Source of the DNA: an uncultured Acidimicrobiaceae bacterium
GTDB taxonomy: Bacteria; Actinomycetota; Acidimicrobiia; Spongiisociales; SHLN01
DNA length: 43,620 nucleotides
Assembly (NCBI GenBank): GCA_947259275.1
Contig: CAMYMH010000022.1
Coordinates: 1-43,620 of the forward strand
Direction: 5' to 3'
The notes below the pieces were generated by a model. It did not search any database. It was not told where the DNA came from and worked only from the letters and a program-made list of their open reading frames with translations. The position numbers and the translations under genes were made by a program. This document shows, one piece after another, positions 1 through 8,579 of this stretch; within the stretch, counting starts at the first letter, position 1; every line of letters begins with the position of its first letter.

Positions 1-2
1 CC

Positions 3-476
3 ACGGTGCCACCGACCACCACCACCACCACCACCACGGTGCCACCGACCACCACCACCACCACCACCACGGTGCCACCGACCACCACCACGGTGCCACC
101 GACCACCACCACCACGGTGCCACCGACCACCACCACCACCACCATCCCGGGCACCATTGGCGTGTACGTGAATGCCCTCCGACCAGGGGGAGACCTCGCT
201 GGTGCGCTCTGGGAGCCTGCGGTTCAGGTGCGCTTGGCGCTCACAGAAGCCGGCAGCTTCAGGGACATCGAGGTGACCGGCCGCTGGTCCGGCGCATTCA
301 CCGGAACGGTCAGCGGTACGACCAACCCCACCGGGAAAGTGACCCTCACGGCACCGGCGATCGCCGAGGCGACCCTGACGTTCACCGTCGTGTCCGTCAC
401 CCACAGTGAATACGAGTATCGATCAGACTTGAATGTTGTGACTCAGATAGTCGTCAACCGCCCTAGCGCTGAGTAG
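3..476 (+). CDS. Thr/Pro-rich secreted protein, C-terminal part (5' end outside the window)
   Basis: The frame is open from the first bases, so the true start lies upstream of the window. The first ~45 residues are a low-complexity linker built from V-P-P-T(n) units, encoded by near-perfect CCA/ACC trinucleotide runs. After it comes a compact domain of about 105 residues (from GTIGVYVNAL to NRPSAE) with the pattern GRWSGAF...SGTTNP.GKVTL..., followed by a TFTVVSVTH segment. This looks like an Ig-like beta-sandwich extracellular domain. The next gene carries the same linker-plus-domain architecture, so the pair is probably a tandem duplication. Such Thr-rich linkers usually separate cell-surface modules from a membrane anchor or enzyme; here the N-terminal partner is not visible. 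Function unknown. Confidence 0.75.
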   Translation, partial: TVPPTTTTTTTTVPPTTTTTTTTVPPTTTTVPPTTTTTVPPTTTTTTIPGTIGVYVNALRPGGDLAGALWEPAVQVRLALTEAGSFRDIEVTGRWSGAFTGTVSGTTNPTGKVTLTAPAIAEATLTFTVVSVTHSEYEYRSDLNVVTQIVVNRPSAE

Positions 477-521
477 TCCCCCGAGCAGACTCACCGCGGA
501 TCGCGCCCGCCTGAGGTACCC

Positions 522-1424
<903 letters not shown>

Positions 1425-1593
1425 CCACGGCATCGGTTCGACCGGTGTCGGAAACTAGCCGTGCGGCCCCTACTCCGTCCTCACAATGGGGCACGAGGCA
1501 GGTGACACCGCCCCTGAGTCCCTTCAGCCTGGCGCGCACCCTCTGGCCCTCGCCGTGGCCAAAGGACCCTTCCGACACGGTAGGGTGCCCCTC

Positions 1594-2079
1594 ATGCCCA
1601 CATTTGACATCGTCTCACAGGTAGATCGCCAGGAAGTGACCAACGCCGTCGACCAGACCGCCCGCGAGCTGGCCAACCGGTACGACTTCCGCGGCACAAA
1701 CTCGACCGTCCGGTTCGCCGACGACGAGATCGTGGTGGAGTCCTCAACCGATCATCGCCTCGAGGCTGCCATCGATGTGCTCAAGGAGAAACTGGTGCGA
1801 CGAAAGGTCTCGCTCAAGGCCATCAGCGGCGGCACCCCCAAGGAGATCGGTGGAGGCCGCTACCAGGCTGCCTTCGCCCTCAACCAGGGGATTGCCCAGG
1901 ACGCCGCCAGGGAGTTGTCCAAGAGCGTGCGGGACAGCAAGCTGAAGGTTCAGGTCCAGATCCAGGGCAATCAGCTGCGGGTGCAGGGCAAGAAGCGCGA
2001 TGATCTGCAGCAAGTGATCGCCCTTCTCAAAGAGCTCGACTACCGGATCCCGCTCCAGTACGTGAACTTCCGCGACTAG
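1594..2079 (+). CDS. yajQ: YajQ family nucleotide-binding protein
   Basis: A 161-residue protein beginning MPTFDIVSQVDRQEV, the conserved start of the YajQ/DUF520 family, and ending PLQYVNFRD, the conserved family end. The open frame extends upstream to 1486 but that extension is not conserved-looking, so ATG 1594 is chosen. Family members have two ferredoxin-like folds; some bind cyclic di-GMP and in Xanthomonas act with a transcription factor, others bind tRNA or GTP in vitro. Landmarks visible here are the RYDFRG motif near residue 30 and a basic C-terminal region (QGKKRDDLQQVIALLKE). It is followed 10 bp later by the LLM oxidoreductase gene, so the two may be cotranscribed. Cytoplasmic. 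The family assignment is firm; the cellular role in this organism is not known. Confidence 0.95.
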   Translation: MPTFDIVSQVDRQEVTNAVDQTARELANRYDFRGTNSTVRFADDEIVVESSTDHRLEAAIDVLKEKLVRRKVSLKAISGGTPKEIGGGRYQAAFALNQGIAQDAARELSKSVRDSKLKVQVQIQGNQLRVQGKKRDDLQQVIALLKELDYRIPLQYVNFRD

Positions 2080-2089
2080 TGATGTACTA

Positions 2090-3016
2090 GTGGAGTTCGC
2101 CCTCCAAAAGCGAGGTACCTACCACGACGTTCTGACCGCGGCCCGCTGGGCAGAAGATCGAGGCCTGACGAGCTTTGCCCTTCCCGACCACTACCTGGCG
2201 GGCCGATCACCAACCGGCAAGGGATATGACACCGCCGCAGCCGACATCTACCCCTACTTTGGAGGGCTGGGGGTCGAAACCAGCACCATCGGCCTGGCGG
2301 CGCTGGTATCACCGGTCACCTACCGTCACCCGGCGTCATTACTCAAGCTCGGGCTGGCGGTCGACGAGATCAGTGGGGGCAGGTTCACGCTCGGAATCGG
2401 CACCGGCTGGATGAAGTCCGAACACGCCATATTCGGCTTCACCCTGCCCGATTGGAAAGAACGCTTCGACCGGCTGGAGGAGGCGCTCGGTTTCGTGCGG
2501 GCGGCCCTCAGCGATGGTGCCGTCGGATTCGCGGGCACCTTCTACCAGCTGGAGGAAGTCGACCATCAGCCGAAGGCACCCGCGCTCCGAATCATGGTCG
2601 GAGGGTCGGGACCGCGCCGTACCCCGGAGCTGGCCGGGCGCTTCGCCGACGAGTTCAACATCTATTCGCGGCCGGTCTCGGACATCTCCGAACGCATCGA
2701 GCGGGCCAGCGACGCGGCCCTTCGAGCCGGTCGCGACCCGGCTTCCCTGCTTCTCTCGTGCGCCTCACCCCCGGTGATCGGTCCCGATACGGCCACGTAC
2801 CGGGCGAGACTGGAAGCGTTTGCGGCTGCCCGCGGACTCCAAGTGGACCGCCTCGAAGAGCAATGTCGGTCCATCGCCATTCCGATGGGGACTCACGAGG
2901 AAGCCCGCGACACGTTTGGTCCGCTCGCCGACATAGGTATTACTCGCTACTACCTTCAAATCCTGGGTAGCTTCGACCTCGACTACGCCGCCGAACTGCT
3001 CGAGGTTCTCGGCTAG
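2090..3016 (+). CDS. LLM class (luciferase-like) F420-type oxidoreductase
   Basis: A 308-residue bacterial luciferase-like TIM-barrel protein. The N-terminus (MEFALQKRGTYHDVLTAARW), the early SFALPDHYL segment, the internal SGGRFTLGIGTGWMKSEHAIFG motif region (~residues 95-120) and the PALRIMVGGSGPRRTPELA segment (~165-185) are typical of F420- or flavin-dependent LLM enzymes of actinobacteria. The GTG start at 2090 lies 10 bp after the yajQ stop and has no clear Shine-Dalgarno, so translation may be coupled to yajQ. The substrate cannot be told from sequence; relatives include coenzyme F420-dependent alcohol dehydrogenases and reductases. The last four bases overlap the convergent DUF2277 gene. 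Confidence 0.9.
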   Translation: MEFALQKRGTYHDVLTAARWAEDRGLTSFALPDHYLAGRSPTGKGYDTAAADIYPYFGGLGVETSTIGLAALVSPVTYRHPASLLKLGLAVDEISGGRFTLGIGTGWMKSEHAIFGFTLPDWKERFDRLEEALGFVRAALSDGAVGFAGTFYQLEEVDHQPKAPALRIMVGGSGPRRTPELAGRFADEFNIYSRPVSDISERIERASDAALRAGRDPASLLLSCASPPVIGPDTATYRARLEAFAAARGLQVDRLEEQCRSIAIPMGTHEEARDTFGPLADIGITRYYLQILGSFDLDYAAELLEVLG

Positions 3017-3222
3017 GCCGAGGGCCGCACTACCAGTCCGTCGAGCAGCTTCCGGCTCGATCGACTGATCTCCCGCACCGCCCGGTCGAATGTCTTCTGG
3101 TTGGCCTTGGATGGCTTTCGATAGCCCGAGATCTTGCGAACAAACTGCCGCGCAGCCGCCTCGATGTCCTCGTCGGTCACCAGCATCTCCGGGTTCCGCA
3201 GGGTCTTGATACTTCGACACAT
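3013..3222 (-). CDS. DUF2277 family small protein
   Basis: A 69-residue protein starting MCRSIKTLRNPE, with TDEDIEAAARQFVRKISGYRKPS and a C-terminal SSRKLLDGLV segment. The MCR(N/S)I start and the (F/Y)VRK(V/I)SG.(R/T)KPS block are the hallmarks of DUF2277 (family length 65-90 aa), a small helical family of unknown function found mainly in actinobacteria. ATG 3222 is the natural start. The gene converges on, and overlaps by 4 bp, the LLM oxidoreductase gene. An open stretch ending only 9 bp upstream on the same strand suggests it once had an upstream partner (see next entry). Confidence 0.85.
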   Translation of the reverse strand: MCRSIKTLRNPEMLVTDEDIEAAARQFVRKISGYRKPSKANQKTFDRAVREISRSSRKLLDGLVVRPSA

Positions 3223-3502
3223 GGCTGCAGCCTATAGAAGGCTCGCGGGGATACCCGCCCGGGCGGCAGCTTCGGGGGCGAACGAATGGTCGCGAGCGTC
3301 CCCGGCCAGGATCCCGACCGAGTCGGGCACGTGGCGGCCCCGCTCCGATTCACCGCCAGCACCCCGCGAGCAGCTCGTCGATGAAAGCAGCACCCAGCGC
3401 CCCGGTCCCCTAGACAACGTGTTTGGCTACAAGTCCCTCCCTGATGCGTGGCTGCCAGCCGGAGCGTCGCCGATCAGGCAAGTTCTGCGATATTCTGGCC
3501 CG
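3223..3502 (-). other. 280-bp gap, possibly a decayed gene upstream of DUF2277
   Basis: No intact gene is visible here. On the minus strand a coding-like stretch ends with GIPASLL and a stop 9 bp before the DUF2277 ATG, preceded in the same frame by HVPDSVGILAGDARD. Another frame further upstream reads GALGAAFIDELLAGC. These pieces could be the remains of one gene broken by frameshifts, by analogy with the clearer remnants elsewhere in this window, but I cannot assign a family. The right edge also carries the 5' region of the hemolysin-III-like gene on the plus strand. Low confidence. Confidence 0.25.
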
Positions 3503-4171
3503 ATGACGGAACGAGTTCGGCTCGGCAAGATGACCCATCCGGTGCGGGGCTTCCTGCATGGGTCGGCCGCGGTCGTTTCGGCCGCCGGCATGACCCTCTT
3601 GATCGTACGGTCAACTCCCGACCCCACGCGCATTGTCAGCATGGTGGTGTTCGGCGTCAGCCTGATGGGTCTCTACACCGCCAGCGCTCTCTATCACTCT
3701 GTGCCGTGGCGGGCCAAGTGGAAGCAGCGAATGCAGCGACTCGATCATTCGATGATCTTCGTCCTGGTGGCCGGCACCTACACGCCGGTTGCCGTCAACG
3801 TGCTCGACGGCGCCTGGCGGGCCGTCACCCTTTCGGTGGTGTGGGGAGCCGCCGCCATCGGAATCGCCCAGAAGATCGCGTTTCCGAAGGTGCCGGACTG
3901 GGTTTCGATCGCACTGCAGACCACAATGGGCTGGTTTGCCATCGTCCCCTTCCTCGAATTGGTCGAAGCCCTCTCGGGGGGAGCCATCGCCCTCATGATC
4001 GCCGGCGGCTTTTCCTACACCATCGGCCTGATTCTGCTGGCCACCGAACGTCCCCAGCTCTTCCCCCGCATCTTCTCCCACCACGAGGTCTTTCACATCC
4101 TGGTGGTGCTCGGAAGCCTGTTCCATTTCCTGATGATTCTCTGGTACGTGGTCCCCCACGAACCGATCTGA
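3503..4171 (+). CDS. Hemolysin III / PAQR-family membrane protein (TrhA-like)
   Basis: A 222-residue integral membrane protein with about seven hydrophobic helices. It has the family hallmarks: an early MTHPVRGFLHG segment, TASALYHSVPW (the S..YH motif, ~residues 62-75), the LDHSMIFVLVAGTYTP block (~85-100), and near the C-terminus FSHHEVFHILVVLGSLFHF. The conserved Ser, Asp and three His residues are the putative zinc or catalytic set of the CREST superfamily. Bacterial members (HlyIII/YqfA/TrhA) are linked to membrane lipid homeostasis; the hemolysin name is historical. ATG 3503 is chosen because the longer open frame to 3134 crosses the DUF2277 gene and reads as low-quality sequence. It appears to be a single-gene unit. 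Confidence 0.9.
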   Translation: MTERVRLGKMTHPVRGFLHGSAAVVSAAGMTLLIVRSTPDPTRIVSMVVFGVSLMGLYTASALYHSVPWRAKWKQRMQRLDHSMIFVLVAGTYTPVAVNVLDGAWRAVTLSVVWGAAAIGIAQKIAFPKVPDWVSIALQTTMGWFAIVPFLELVEALSGGAIALMIAGGFSYTIGLILLATERPQLFPRIFSHHEVFHILVVLGSLFHFLMILWYVVPHEPI

Positions 4172-4278
4172 CCGACGGTCACGGCCTCGGTAGTGGACGG
4201 GTTCGCCGACCTGTGCCATGCTGATGGACAGGGAAGGGACCCGGGCTAACACGTCATAGATGCCGACGTGGAGGTCCC

Positions 4279-4608
4279 ATGAGACAAATCCGCCCCCGAA
4301 CCAGCTCCCCCGCCGTTCTACCCATGCCGGTTCCGTCACCGGCCTCGCCCGAGCCCAAGATCACCGTCGACCTGCGTGACGTCCACGCGGCCCGGCACCC
4401 GTCCCTCAGCGACGAGGACCGCCTCCGCTGCCAGCTCGCCGAAGTGCGGCGCGCGGTGGAGGCGGTGAGAGCGCAGCTCACCAACCTGATCGACCAGCGC
4501 GAAAACCTAAAAGTGGCTCTCGGGGCACTGGCTAGCTCGCCACGCCCGGCTCGGTCAGGCGATGACGAAACGGTCGTCCCCTGGGGCTTCTACGACGACG
4601 AGCTCTGA
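4279..4608 (+). CDS. Small hypothetical protein with coiled-coil segment
   Basis: A 109-residue protein preceded by a good ribosome site (GTGGAGGTCCC before ATG 4279). The first ~30 residues are basic and proline-rich; residues ~40-85 (EDRLRCQLAEVRRAVEAVRAQL is the core) form a strongly charged amphipathic helix likely to be a coiled coil; the tail VVPWGFYDDEL is acidic. No transmembrane segment, signal peptide or family motif is recognised. Codon use matches the neighbours. It stands alone between the hemolysin-III-like gene and the DM13 gene. Function unknown. Confidence 0.6.
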   Translation: MRQIRPRTSSPAVLPMPVPSPASPEPKITVDLRDVHAARHPSLSDEDRLRCQLAEVRRAVEAVRAQLTNLIDQRENLKVALGALASSPRPARSGDDETVVPWGFYDDEL

Positions 4609-4730
4609 GGCCCCAGCCGGAACATCCCCGCAAGCGGGTCGCAGGATTGACCGCGCTGCCGGCCACCGAACGGGAACTCCCGGCCTTGGTTTGGAGTTAA
4701 CTGCTGCGAGATCGAAGGGAGACCTCGCAC

Positions 4731-5336
4731 GTGACCATCCCGTTCTACCAGCGCCGGAGCCTCTGGGTCGCGGCCGGAGTGCTGCTCATCCCCGTCTTGC
4801 TGGTTGGCTGGTATTTGTTCTCCCCGCTCTTCATCGACAAGGAAGTAAACGAGGACTTCCCCTTCGCCGCCACCGCCGAGCTCCCGGAGGGGGTGGGAAT
4901 GGCCGATGCCGAAGCCGAAATGGAGGAGGCTGCTGCCGCCGACGACACCGCCGAAGAGGCCATGACCGACGAGATGGCCGAGGCGGTCATTCTGGCCACC
5001 GGAAGCTTCGAAGACATCGACTCCGTGCACCGCGGAAGCGGGACCGCGACTTTTTATGAGCTAGCCGATGGCTCACGGGTTCTTCGCCTCGAGAACCTGG
5101 ATGTCACCAACGGGCCCGACTTGCATGTCTACATATCGCCGGTGGCGGCGCCCGGTTCGAGAGACGAAGTCGGAGCGCCGGGCTCGGAGACGGTCGGACG
5201 GCTCAAAGGCAACCTCGGCAACCAGAATTACGAGGTGCCGGCCGGCTATGAGATACCGCTCGATGGGAGCGTCGTCATCTACTGCAAGCGCTTCCACGTG
5301 TTGTTCAGCATCGCGACTCTGAGCCCGTCAGCCTGA
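4731..5336 (+). CDS. Membrane-anchored DM13-domain protein
   Basis: A 201-residue protein starting at GTG 4731 with GGGAG at a usual distance. A basic N-terminus (YQRRSLW) and one hydrophobic helix (residues ~11-30) anchor it; an acidic Ala/Glu linker (~residues 60-85) follows. The last ~105 residues are a DM13 domain: ATGSFEDIDSVHRGSGTA, then LRLENLDVTNGPDLHVYIS, and the terminal VVIYCKRFHVLFSIA with the single conserved Cys. DM13 domains are proposed to act in extracytoplasmic redox or electron transfer, with the Cys as a possible redox centre; that role is a prediction in the literature. The gene is immediately followed by a PQQ-type sugar dehydrogenase, so a shared periplasmic redox role is plausible inference. 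Confidence 0.85.
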   Translation: MTIPFYQRRSLWVAAGVLLIPVLLVGWYLFSPLFIDKEVNEDFPFAATAELPEGVGMADAEAEMEEAAAADDTAEEAMTDEMAEAVILATGSFEDIDSVHRGSGTATFYELADGSRVLRLENLDVTNGPDLHVYISPVAAPGSRDEVGAPGSETVGRLKGNLGNQNYEVPAGYEIPLDGSVVIYCKRFHVLFSIATLSPSA

Positions 5337-5382
5337 CGACCGGGAGTTGGATGGCGCCGTCGTCCGCACCAAGCTGTTGACA

Positions 5383-6666
5383 ATGCACCGCTCGCCAACC
5401 CTCCTCCTGTTCGTACTCCTGGTGGTGGCAGCAGCCTGTCGCGGCTCGGATGACGGCGCAGGCGCTATCGGCTCAACGGTTGCTGTTACCTCGACGTTGT
5501 CGGCTACATCGACCAGCACGACCACCTCGACAACCTTCCCCTCCACCACCACATCCACCACCACCCTCCCGCCGACCACGACCACCCTCCCGCCGGATCC
5601 ACTGCAGGGCCTCACCCTCGATGTTCTTGCCACCGGCCTGAGCCAACCCACCTTCGTGGCGGCGGTACCGGGCGACGATCGATTGCTCGTGCTGGAGCGG
5701 GTAGGCCGCATCCGGGTGATTGATCCCGTGGCGGGAGTCCTCGCCGAGCCCTTCTTGAATATCCGCAACCGGGTGGGCTCGAACAGCATCGAGCAGGGCA
5801 TTCTCGGCCTTGCGTTCCATCCCGGGTTCCAGACCAATGGGCGCTTCTTCGTCTACTACACCGACCGGGCCGGCGACTCCGTGGTAGCCGAATACGAAGT
5901 GAGCGATGACCCGAATCAGGCGGTGGCCACCGAGGAACGAGTCGTGCTCCAGATCGACCAGCCAGACGACCGCCACAACGCCGGCATGATGCAATTCGGA
6001 CCGGACGGCTACCTCTACATCGCCACCGGGGACGGAGGTGCCGGAGGAGCATCGGTCAACGGCCAGGATCCGGGCACACTACTGGCGGCCATTTTGCGGA
6101 TCGACGTCGACGGCGAGGATCCGTACACCATCCCACCCGATAATCCGTTTGTCGACGGCGTTGACGGGGCTCCCGAGGTCTGGGGGTACGGATTGCGCAA
6201 CCCGTGGCGGTTTTCGATCGACCCCGCCGAGAGCCTCCTGTATGTGGGAGATGTCGGGCAAGAAGCCCGTGAGGAAGTCAGTGTGGTGGCGCTGGCGCCC
6301 GTCGGCTACAACTTCGGGTGGCCGTCGGTTGAGGGTACTCGTTGCTTCTTCGAACGCGACTGTGACCCGGCGGATTATGTGGTGCCGGTGGTGGACTACT
6401 CGCACGACGAGGGGTTGTCGGTCACCGGCGGCTACGTCTATCGAGGGACCGCGATCCCCGAGCTCTCCGGACATTACTTCTACGCCGATTGGGTGAACGA
6501 ATGGGTACGGAGCTTTCGCTACCAATCTGGTGCCGCTACCGATGCTCGGGATTGGACGAGCCAGCTCCAACCGGGTCAGATCAACAGTTTTGGCATCGAC
6601 GGCAACGGTGAGCTCCTGATCGCCACCTGGGACGGTTCGGTTGCCCGGGTAGTCCCACAGCGCTGA
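5383..6666 (+). CDS. PQQ-dependent sugar dehydrogenase-like lipoprotein (soluble GDH fold)
   Basis: A 427-residue exported protein. ATG 5383 gives a clean lipoprotein signal (LLLFVLLVVAAAC, lipobox VAAAC with Cys 20), preferred over the in-frame TTG at 5347. A Thr/Pro linker (~residues 40-70) leads into a six-bladed beta-propeller of the soluble glucose/aldose dehydrogenase family. Landmarks are GILGLAFHPGFQTNGRFFVY, DDRHNAGMMQFGPDGYLYI (the His corresponds to the catalytic base of soluble GDH), EVWGYGLRNPWRFSIDP, YVGDVGQEAREEV and GYNFGWPSVEG. Enzymes of this family oxidise sugars at C1 using PQQ and Ca2+; the substrate here is unknown, and some relatives use no PQQ. The gene follows DM13 by 46 bp and ends at a bidirectional hairpin. 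Confidence 0.9.
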   Translation: MHRSPTLLLFVLLVVAAACRGSDDGAGAIGSTVAVTSTLSATSTSTTTSTTFPSTTTSTTTLPPTTTTLPPDPLQGLTLDVLATGLSQPTFVAAVPGDDRLLVLERVGRIRVIDPVAGVLAEPFLNIRNRVGSNSIEQGILGLAFHPGFQTNGRFFVYYTDRAGDSVVAEYEVSDDPNQAVATEERVVLQIDQPDDRHNAGMMQFGPDGYLYIATGDGGAGGASVNGQDPGTLLAAILRIDVDGEDPYTIPPDNPFVDGVDGAPEVWGYGLRNPWRFSIDPAESLLYVGDVGQEAREEVSVVALAPVGYNFGWPSVEGTRCFFERDCDPADYVVPVVDYSHDEGLSVTGGYVYRGTAIPELSGHYFYADWVNEWVRSFRYQSGAATDARDWTSQLQPGQINSFGIDGNGELLIATWDGSVARVVPQR

Positions 6667-6702
6667 GCCGAGTTGTACCAAACCGCAACCGCGACGCGAA
6701 AA

Positions 6703-6725
6703 GGCCGGGCGCAAAGCACCCGGCC
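6703..6725. terminator. Bidirectional rho-independent terminator
   Basis: A perfect GGCCGGG / CCCGGCC stem (6703-6709 with 6719-6725) sits between the sugar dehydrogenase and the convergent RRM gene. On the minus strand the hairpin is followed by TTTT, which makes it a good terminator for the RRM gene; on the plus strand the following bases (ATTCGTTTG) are a weaker U-tract. Confidence 0.75.
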
Positions 6726-6748
6726 ATTCGTTTGTGTCTGTTCCGTGG

Positions 6749-7009
6749 TTAGCGGCGGCCTTGCCGTTCCCTCGCCTCATTGACCTTGAGGCGGCGGCCA
6801 TCGACCTCGGCGCCGTCGAGAGCCTCGATCGCGGCCCGTGCCTCTTCAGAGACGTCCATTTCGACAAACCCGAAGCCCCGGGAACGACCGGTCTCCCGAT
6901 CCATGATCACCTGAGCCGAAGACACTGCCCCGTGCTCCTTAAAGAGATCCTCCAGCTCGGCGTTGTTCACGCTGAACGCGAGGTTTCCTACGTAGATATT
7001 TACACTCAC
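6749..7009 (-). CDS. RRM-domain RNA-binding protein
   Basis: An 86-residue single-RRM protein. GTG 7009 is chosen because AAGGGAA precedes it at ~7 nt and it places RNP2 right at the N-terminus. RNP2 is NIYVGNL (residues 3-9) and RNP1 is RGFGFVEM (~40-47), both with the aromatic residues that stack on RNA bases. The C-terminus is basic (NEARERQGRR). Bacterial proteins of this type, like the cyanobacterial Rbp family, bind single-stranded RNA and are often cold-regulated. The DEAD-box helicase gene lies immediately upstream on the same strand (113-bp gap), so they may form a cold-shock or RNA-remodelling pair; that link is inference. Confidence 0.9.
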   Translation of the reverse strand: MSVNIYVGNLAFSVNNAELEDLFKEHGAVSSAQVIMDRETGRSRGFGFVEMDVSEEARAAIEALDGAEVDGRRLKVNEARERQGRR

Positions 7010-7122
7010 CAGTCGTTTCCCTTCTCGGTCGGGCCCAGTCTGGCGGCCCGACGAATACCGGCTAACGGTAGCGGGTTTCGCGCCCATAACACAGCGGGCG
7101 GCGCGTTTTGTGACCAAGAGGG

Positions 7123-8376
7123 TCAGCGCCGCCGGCCCCGGCGCCTACCGGCCCGACGGGAGAGATCGGCCATCGATGGCTTCTTGAACTCGACTTCTTC
7201 GGGCACAAACCCGGCCAGGTCCCCGAGCCTGGAGTCGTTCGAGAACATCTTGGTGATCTCGTAATGAAGCCCTGACGCCCGCTGGAGGCGCTGAACGTCC
7301 TCAACCTGGTCCCATAGGACCAGCGTTACTACCAAGCCGCTCTCGCCTGCCCGGGCCGTCCGGCCTGAGCGGTGGATGAAGCTCTTGTAGTCGTCTGGTG
7401 GGTCGTAATGGATGACGATGTCCACATCATCGATATGCAGACCCCGGGCGGCAACATTCGTCGCCACCAGCACGGGGACCTTCCCCTTGGAGAAATCGGC
7501 GAGGGCCCGCTCTCGCACCTGCTGGCGAAGATCGCCATGAATGGCGGCCGCGTTGGCCCCTTCACGGTTCAACTGCTCGGCAACCCGGTCTGCCCCGCGC
7601 TTGGTCCGGACGAACACGAGCGTGCGGCCGACCGAGGCGGCGATAGTGGCAGCCACCTTCGGCTTGTCCAGCTGGTGGACGGCAATGAACCGGTGCTCCT
7701 GGGTATCGATGACCTCGTCGGATGCCTCGACCTCGTGGCGGACCGGATCGGTCAGGTAGGAATTGATGAGCGACGCAATCGCTCCATCGAGCGTGGCGGA
7801 GAACAACATGGTCTGATGGCCGCGTTCGATGTCGCGCATCACCCGATGCACTTGTGGCAAGAAGCCCATATCGGCCATCTGGTCGGCCTCATCTATCACC
7901 ACCGTCGTCACGTCGCGCAACGAGACGTGCCCGCGCTCCATGAGATCGATGAGTCGTCCCGGTGTTGCCACCAGGATCTCGACACCGGATTCGAGGTCCT
8001 GAATCTGCCGACCCATGGACACCCCCCCGTAGACGGTTGCCAACCCGTGGCCGCGTCCGTGGGCGAGCGGCGACAGATCACGCGCCACCTGAACGCACAA
8101 CTCCCGCGAGGGCACTAGCACTAGGCCAGTTGGATTACGCCGCTCGGCCGGCTTGGTGCGCTCGATCAGCGGGATACCGAAGGCGAGGGTCTTCCCGGAT
8201 CCGGTCTGGGCTTTTCCGCACACGTCGCGGCCTGCCAGGCCATCGGGAATGGTCATCAGCTGGATGGGGAAGGGATCGGTGATCCCCTTCTTGGTGAGGG
8301 CGTCGACCAGATCGAGCGACACGCCCAGGTCGGAGAACGAGGTCGTGTCGACCTCATCCGTGATGGGACTCTGCAT
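7123..8376 (-). CDS. DEAD-box ATP-dependent RNA helicase
   Basis: A 417-residue DEAD-box helicase. ATG 8376 (MQSPITDEVDTTSF) is chosen over the longer open frame because the Q-motif follows directly. Motifs in order: Q-motif with FSDLGVSLDLVDALTKKG and PIQ; Walker A AQTGSGKT; Ia PSRELCVQ; Ib TPGR; II DEAD; III SAT; IV LVFVRTK; V ATNVAARGLHI; VI HRSGRTARAG. Two positions are slightly unusual: Ia has PSREL for PTREL and motif V has LHI for LDI. The C-terminus ends in a basic tail (RRAGRRRGRRR) typical of nonspecific RNA contact. It unwinds short RNA duplexes, with likely roles in ribosome assembly, mRNA turnover or cold adaptation. The RRM gene follows downstream. Confidence 0.95.
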   Translation of the reverse strand: MQSPITDEVDTTSFSDLGVSLDLVDALTKKGITDPFPIQLMTIPDGLAGRDVCGKAQTGSGKTLAFGIPLIERTKPAERRNPTGLVLVPSRELCVQVARDLSPLAHGRGHGLATVYGGVSMGRQIQDLESGVEILVATPGRLIDLMERGHVSLRDVTTVVIDEADQMADMGFLPQVHRVMRDIERGHQTMLFSATLDGAIASLINSYLTDPVRHEVEASDEVIDTQEHRFIAVHQLDKPKVAATIAASVGRTLVFVRTKRGADRVAEQLNREGANAAAIHGDLRQQVRERALADFSKGKVPVLVATNVAARGLHIDDVDIVIHYDPPDDYKSFIHRSGRTARAGESGLVVTLVLWDQVEDVQRLQRASGLHYEITKMFSNDSRLGDLAGFVPEEVEFKKPSMADLSRRAGRRRGRRR

Positions 8377-8538
8377 GTATGGGGTTCCGTTTCGTTGTCT
8401 CGATCGGCCTCCGGCACGACTCAACGAAGCGGTAGAGCGGTAGAGGCCCGGCGAGCACGGATCTTCTGGGCCGTGCACTCGCCGACAACACGGTACCACC
8501 TAAGGGACAACTACACGTGCGAACTGACATTCCTCGAT

Positions 8539-8579
8539 GGAGTTGCGAAGCAACTCCCAAGTAACGCCGAAGGCGTTAC
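8539..8579. repeat. Two tandem perfect hairpins with GAA triloops
   Basis: Two adjacent palindromes, each with an 8-bp perfect stem and a 3-nt GAA loop (TTC on the other strand): 8539-8557 (GGAGTTGC-GAA-GCAACTCC) and 8561-8579 (GTAACGCC-GAA-GGCGTTAC). The second includes the TAA stop of the M15 peptidase gene. There is no U-tract, so if they terminate the peptidase transcript they do so as tandem actinobacterial-type hairpins. The same GCC-GAA-GGC core reappears near 42.24-42.29 kb. Confidence 0.75.

Noticed and set aside
3..160. CCA-rich repeats at the window start as a CRISPR array or tandem repeat locus
   Set aside because: The units have no spacers and are in frame with a Thr/Pro linker; they are coding repeats.
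1425..1593. Hairpin CATCGGT-TCG-ACCGGTG (1430-1446) as a terminator after the second Thr-rich gene
   Set aside because: It is short, includes a wobble pair and has no U-tract; it could be a weak stop but is not distinct from chance in GC-rich DNA.
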